NCBI GenBank assembly: GCA_944383945.1
Contig: CALWRL010000036.1
Coordinates: 1 to 7,292, forward strand
DNA from: an uncultured Clostridia bacterium
Lineage (GTDB): Bacteria; Bacillota; Clostridia; Christensenellales; UBA1242
Reading direction: 5' to 3'
Length of the DNA stretch: 7,292 nucleotides
Shown here: in pieces, positions 5,421 through 7,292 of the stretch
How the letters are laid out: the number at the start of each line of letters is the position of its first letter
Position numbering within the stretch: position 1 is the stretch's first letter
Notes under the pieces: generated by a model
What the model was told of the DNA's origin: nothing
The model's input: the letters and a program-made list of their open reading frames with translations, nothing else
Database searches by the model: none
Made by a program: the position numbers and the translations under genes

Positions 5421-7292
5421 ATGAACTCAAAATTTAATATTAAAAGTTTGAAGAAGCGTGTAATATTTTTTTCAATTGCTCTTATTTTAATTTTTTGTGC
5501 CATTATTGGAAGATTATTATATGTTCAAGTTTTTAAAGGTGGCTATCTTCAAGCTAAGGCAATGGACCAATGGACAAGAGATCTACCTTTAACAGCAGAA
5601 CGGGGAAACATTTATGATTGCAATGGTTCTGCGCTTGCCGTTTCATATACATCATATAATTTATATGTTAGAGGAAGGGAGGTTAAAGATGCTCCATCTG
5701 TTGCTTCATTTTTATCACAAAAACTTGATTTAGACTACAATCAAACATTAATGAAAATTAAAAACAAATCTGTTAGTGAAGTTTTAATAAAAATGAAAAT
5801 TGATAAAGATGTAGCAGATGAAATTTTCAAAAAGGGTTATAGTGGTGTTTATTTAACCGATGGAATTAGCAGATATTATCCTTATGGAAATTTATTAACT
5901 CAAATTTTAGGTTTCACAACAATAGATAATGTTGGGCAAGCAGGTTTGGAAGCATATTACAACGATATTTTAAAAGGTGTTGATGGCTATAGTTTAGTTC
6001 AAAGCGATCTTCAAGGAAAACAAATTTACAACAGTTTAACAAGTTATGTTCCATCTGTTCCTGGTTGTGATATATATATGACAATGGACGCAAACATTCA
6101 ATTAAAAGTTGAACAAACACTTGAAAAATTAATGATAGAACAAAAAGCGAAAAGTGCTAGTGCTATTGTTATGGATCCAAACACAGGTGAAATAATAGCA
6201 ATGTCAACAAAGCCTAGTTTTAATTTAAATGAAGTTCCAAGAGATGATGTTGAAACAATGCTACAACAAATGAAAAATCAAACTATAGTTGATGTTTATG
6301 AACCAGGTTCAACATTTAAAATTTTAACCATGGCGTGCGCGATTGAAGCAGGAGTTGCACATTTATCAGATAGTTTTTATTGTCCAGGATATGCAATAAT
6401 AGATGGTCAAAAAATAAAATGTTGGAAGTCAACTGGTCATGGTAGCGAAGATTTAACCGATGGTCTATGTAATTCATGCAATGCTGTTTTTACACAACTT
6501 GCTTTAAGAATAGGTTTAGATAAATTTTATGATTTTTTTGAAAAATTTGGATTAGGGAACAAAACAGGAATAGATTTTCTTGGAGAATCTGCCGGAATTT
6601 TAATGGATAAAGATAGCGTTAAAACTGTTGACTTAGCAAGAATGGGTTTTGGCCAAGCAGTTGCATTAACTCCATTACAATTAATAACAGCAATATCTGC
6701 GTGTGTTAATGGTGGATATTTATTAGAGCCTTACATGGTTAAATCTATTGTTTCTAGCGATGGAACAATAATTGAACAGAATCAAAAAAAAGTTGTTAGA
6801 CAAGTTATATCAAATGAAACATCAAGAATGATTAACTCCATGTTAGAACAAGTTGTTTCACAAACTGGCAAATACACTTTTATTGAAGGTTATGAAGTTG
6901 GCGGAAAAACAGGAACAACTCAAAAATATGAGGACGGAAAAATTTCTGGTAAATACATTTCTAGTTTTATAGGAACTTATCCTGCTTCTAATCCTAGATA
7001 TATTGTTTTAGTTGTAGTTGACGAACCAGGAACAGGTGCTTACTATGGAAGTGTTGTTGCTTCTCCTTACGCAAAAGAAATTTTTAGCGCAATATTCGAA
7101 TATGAAAACATTCAAAAAGATAATCAAACAATAGAAATTGTTAACAATATAGAAGTTCCTAATGTTGTTGGTTTAAGTTTAACAGAAGCATGTTTAAAGC
7201 TTTCTAACTTGGGCTTAAAATATGAAATTCAAGGCGAAGGTGGATTTGTTATTGCACAATTGCCAAAACCAGGCACAATGGTTTGTAAAAAT
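5421..7292 (+). CDS. ftsI: Class B penicillin-binding protein, septal peptidoglycan transpeptidase with PASTA domain (3' partial)
   Basis: This is a D,D-transpeptidase anchored in the membrane and acting outside it, cross-linking septal peptidoglycan. Visible: 624 codons with no stop before the window end. A short basic N-terminus precedes one membrane helix (about 14-30, followed by GRLLYVQV). The PBP dimerisation domain runs from ERGNIYD (60-66) through RYYPYG (151-156) to GQAGLEAYYN (172-181). The transpeptidase domain starts near residue 245 and has all three catalytic motifs: STFK with nucleophile S297, SCN at 352-354, and KTG at 496-498. A PASTA domain starts at about 577 (IEVPNVVGLSL) and is cut by the window edge; more copies may follow. 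PASTA fits Gram-positive FtsI homologues: PbpB/PBP2X of vegetative division, or the sporulation enzyme SpoVD. The dcw position and the membrane protein just upstream favour the main division enzyme, but SpoVD is often encoded in the same place, so ftsI is used in the broad sense. The start at 5421 follows an AGGAG site ten bases away that is held in a hairpin. Confidence 0.97.
   Translation, partial: MNSKFNIKSLKKRVIFFSIALILIFCAIIGRLLYVQVFKGGYLQAKAMDQWTRDLPLTAERGNIYDCNGSALAVSYTSYNLYVRGREVKDAPSVASFLSQKLDLDYNQTLMKIKNKSVSEVLIKMKIDKDVADEIFKKGYSGVYLTDGISRYYPYGNLLTQILGFTTIDNVGQAGLEAYYNDILKGVDGYSLVQSDLQGKQIYNSLTSYVPSVPGCDIYMTMDANIQLKVEQTLEKLMIEQKAKSASAIVMDPNTGEIIAMSTKPSFNLNEVPRDDVETMLQQMKNQTIVDVYEPGSTFKILTMACAIEAGVAHLSDSFYCPGYAIIDGQKIKCWKSTGHGSEDLTDGLCNSCNAVFTQLALRIGLDKFYDFFEKFGLGNKTGIDFLGESAGILMDKDSVKTVDLARMGFGQAVALTPLQLITAISACVNGGYLLEPYMVKSIVSSDGTIIEQNQKKVVRQVISNETSRMINSMLEQVVSQTGKYTFIEGYEVGGKTGTTQKYEDGKISGKYISSFIGTYPASNPRYIVLVVVDEPGTGAYYGSVVASPYAKEIFSAIFEYENIQKDNQTIEIVNNIEVPNVVGLSLTEACLKLSNLGLKYEIQGEGGFVIAQLPKPGTMVCKN

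Noticed and set aside
5914..6120. Reverse-strand open frame
   Set aside because: It lies antisense to the well-supported PBP dimerisation region, with no family features.
1..7292. Use of a recoded genetic code (TGA as Trp), suggested by the extreme AT-richness
   Set aside because: Trp codons are TGG throughout, no in-frame TGA occurs in the four genes, and stops are TAA.

Overview
The window is a strongly AT-rich stretch of bacterial DNA with all genes on the + strand. It looks like the start of a division and cell-wall (dcw) cluster from a low-GC Gram-positive (Firmicutes-type) bacterium, probably an uncultured lineage. The pointers are the order rsmH, small bitopic membrane protein, class B penicillin-binding protein; a PASTA domain on that PBP; Shine-Dalgarno sequences of AAGGA and TTAGGAG; and TAA at all three visible stops. 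Trp is written TGG and no in-frame TGA is needed, so nothing suggests a Mollicutes-type recoded genome. I cannot name the genus.

Layout. Positions 1-3481: a very large membrane protein, open at its 5' end. It has a CvpA-like multi-helix membrane part, then about 985 residues predicted to lie outside the membrane. That outer part appears to be built from about eight degenerate helical units of roughly 100 residues. Positions 3514-4485: rsmH, the 16S rRNA m4C1402 methyltransferase. Positions 4509-5372: a bitopic protein in the ftsL slot. It is not a typical FtsL: it has a ~180-residue Lys/Glu-rich cytoplasmic tail with a recurring Thr-Pro/aromatic motif, one membrane helix and a short outer part ending in an amphipathic helix. 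Positions 5421-7292: the septal transpeptidase (FtsI/PbpB/SpoVD class), cut by the window end inside its PASTA domain.

How they fit. Gaps are 32, 23 and 48 bp, so the genes are probably co-transcribed. RsmH is the usual dcw passenger, the PBP makes septal peptidoglycan, and the bitopic protein sits where its FtsL-type partner is normally encoded. The giant CvpA-like protein lies immediately upstream of rsmH, where mraZ is usual.

The two most notable points are the long repeat protein next to the division genes, and the ftsL-ftsI junction. There a terminator-like hairpin contains the PBP's Shine-Dalgarno sequence in its 3' arm, and its U-tract runs directly into the start codon. No tRNA, rRNA, CRISPR, insertion sequence or origin was seen, and no gene-free stretch exceeds 50 bp.
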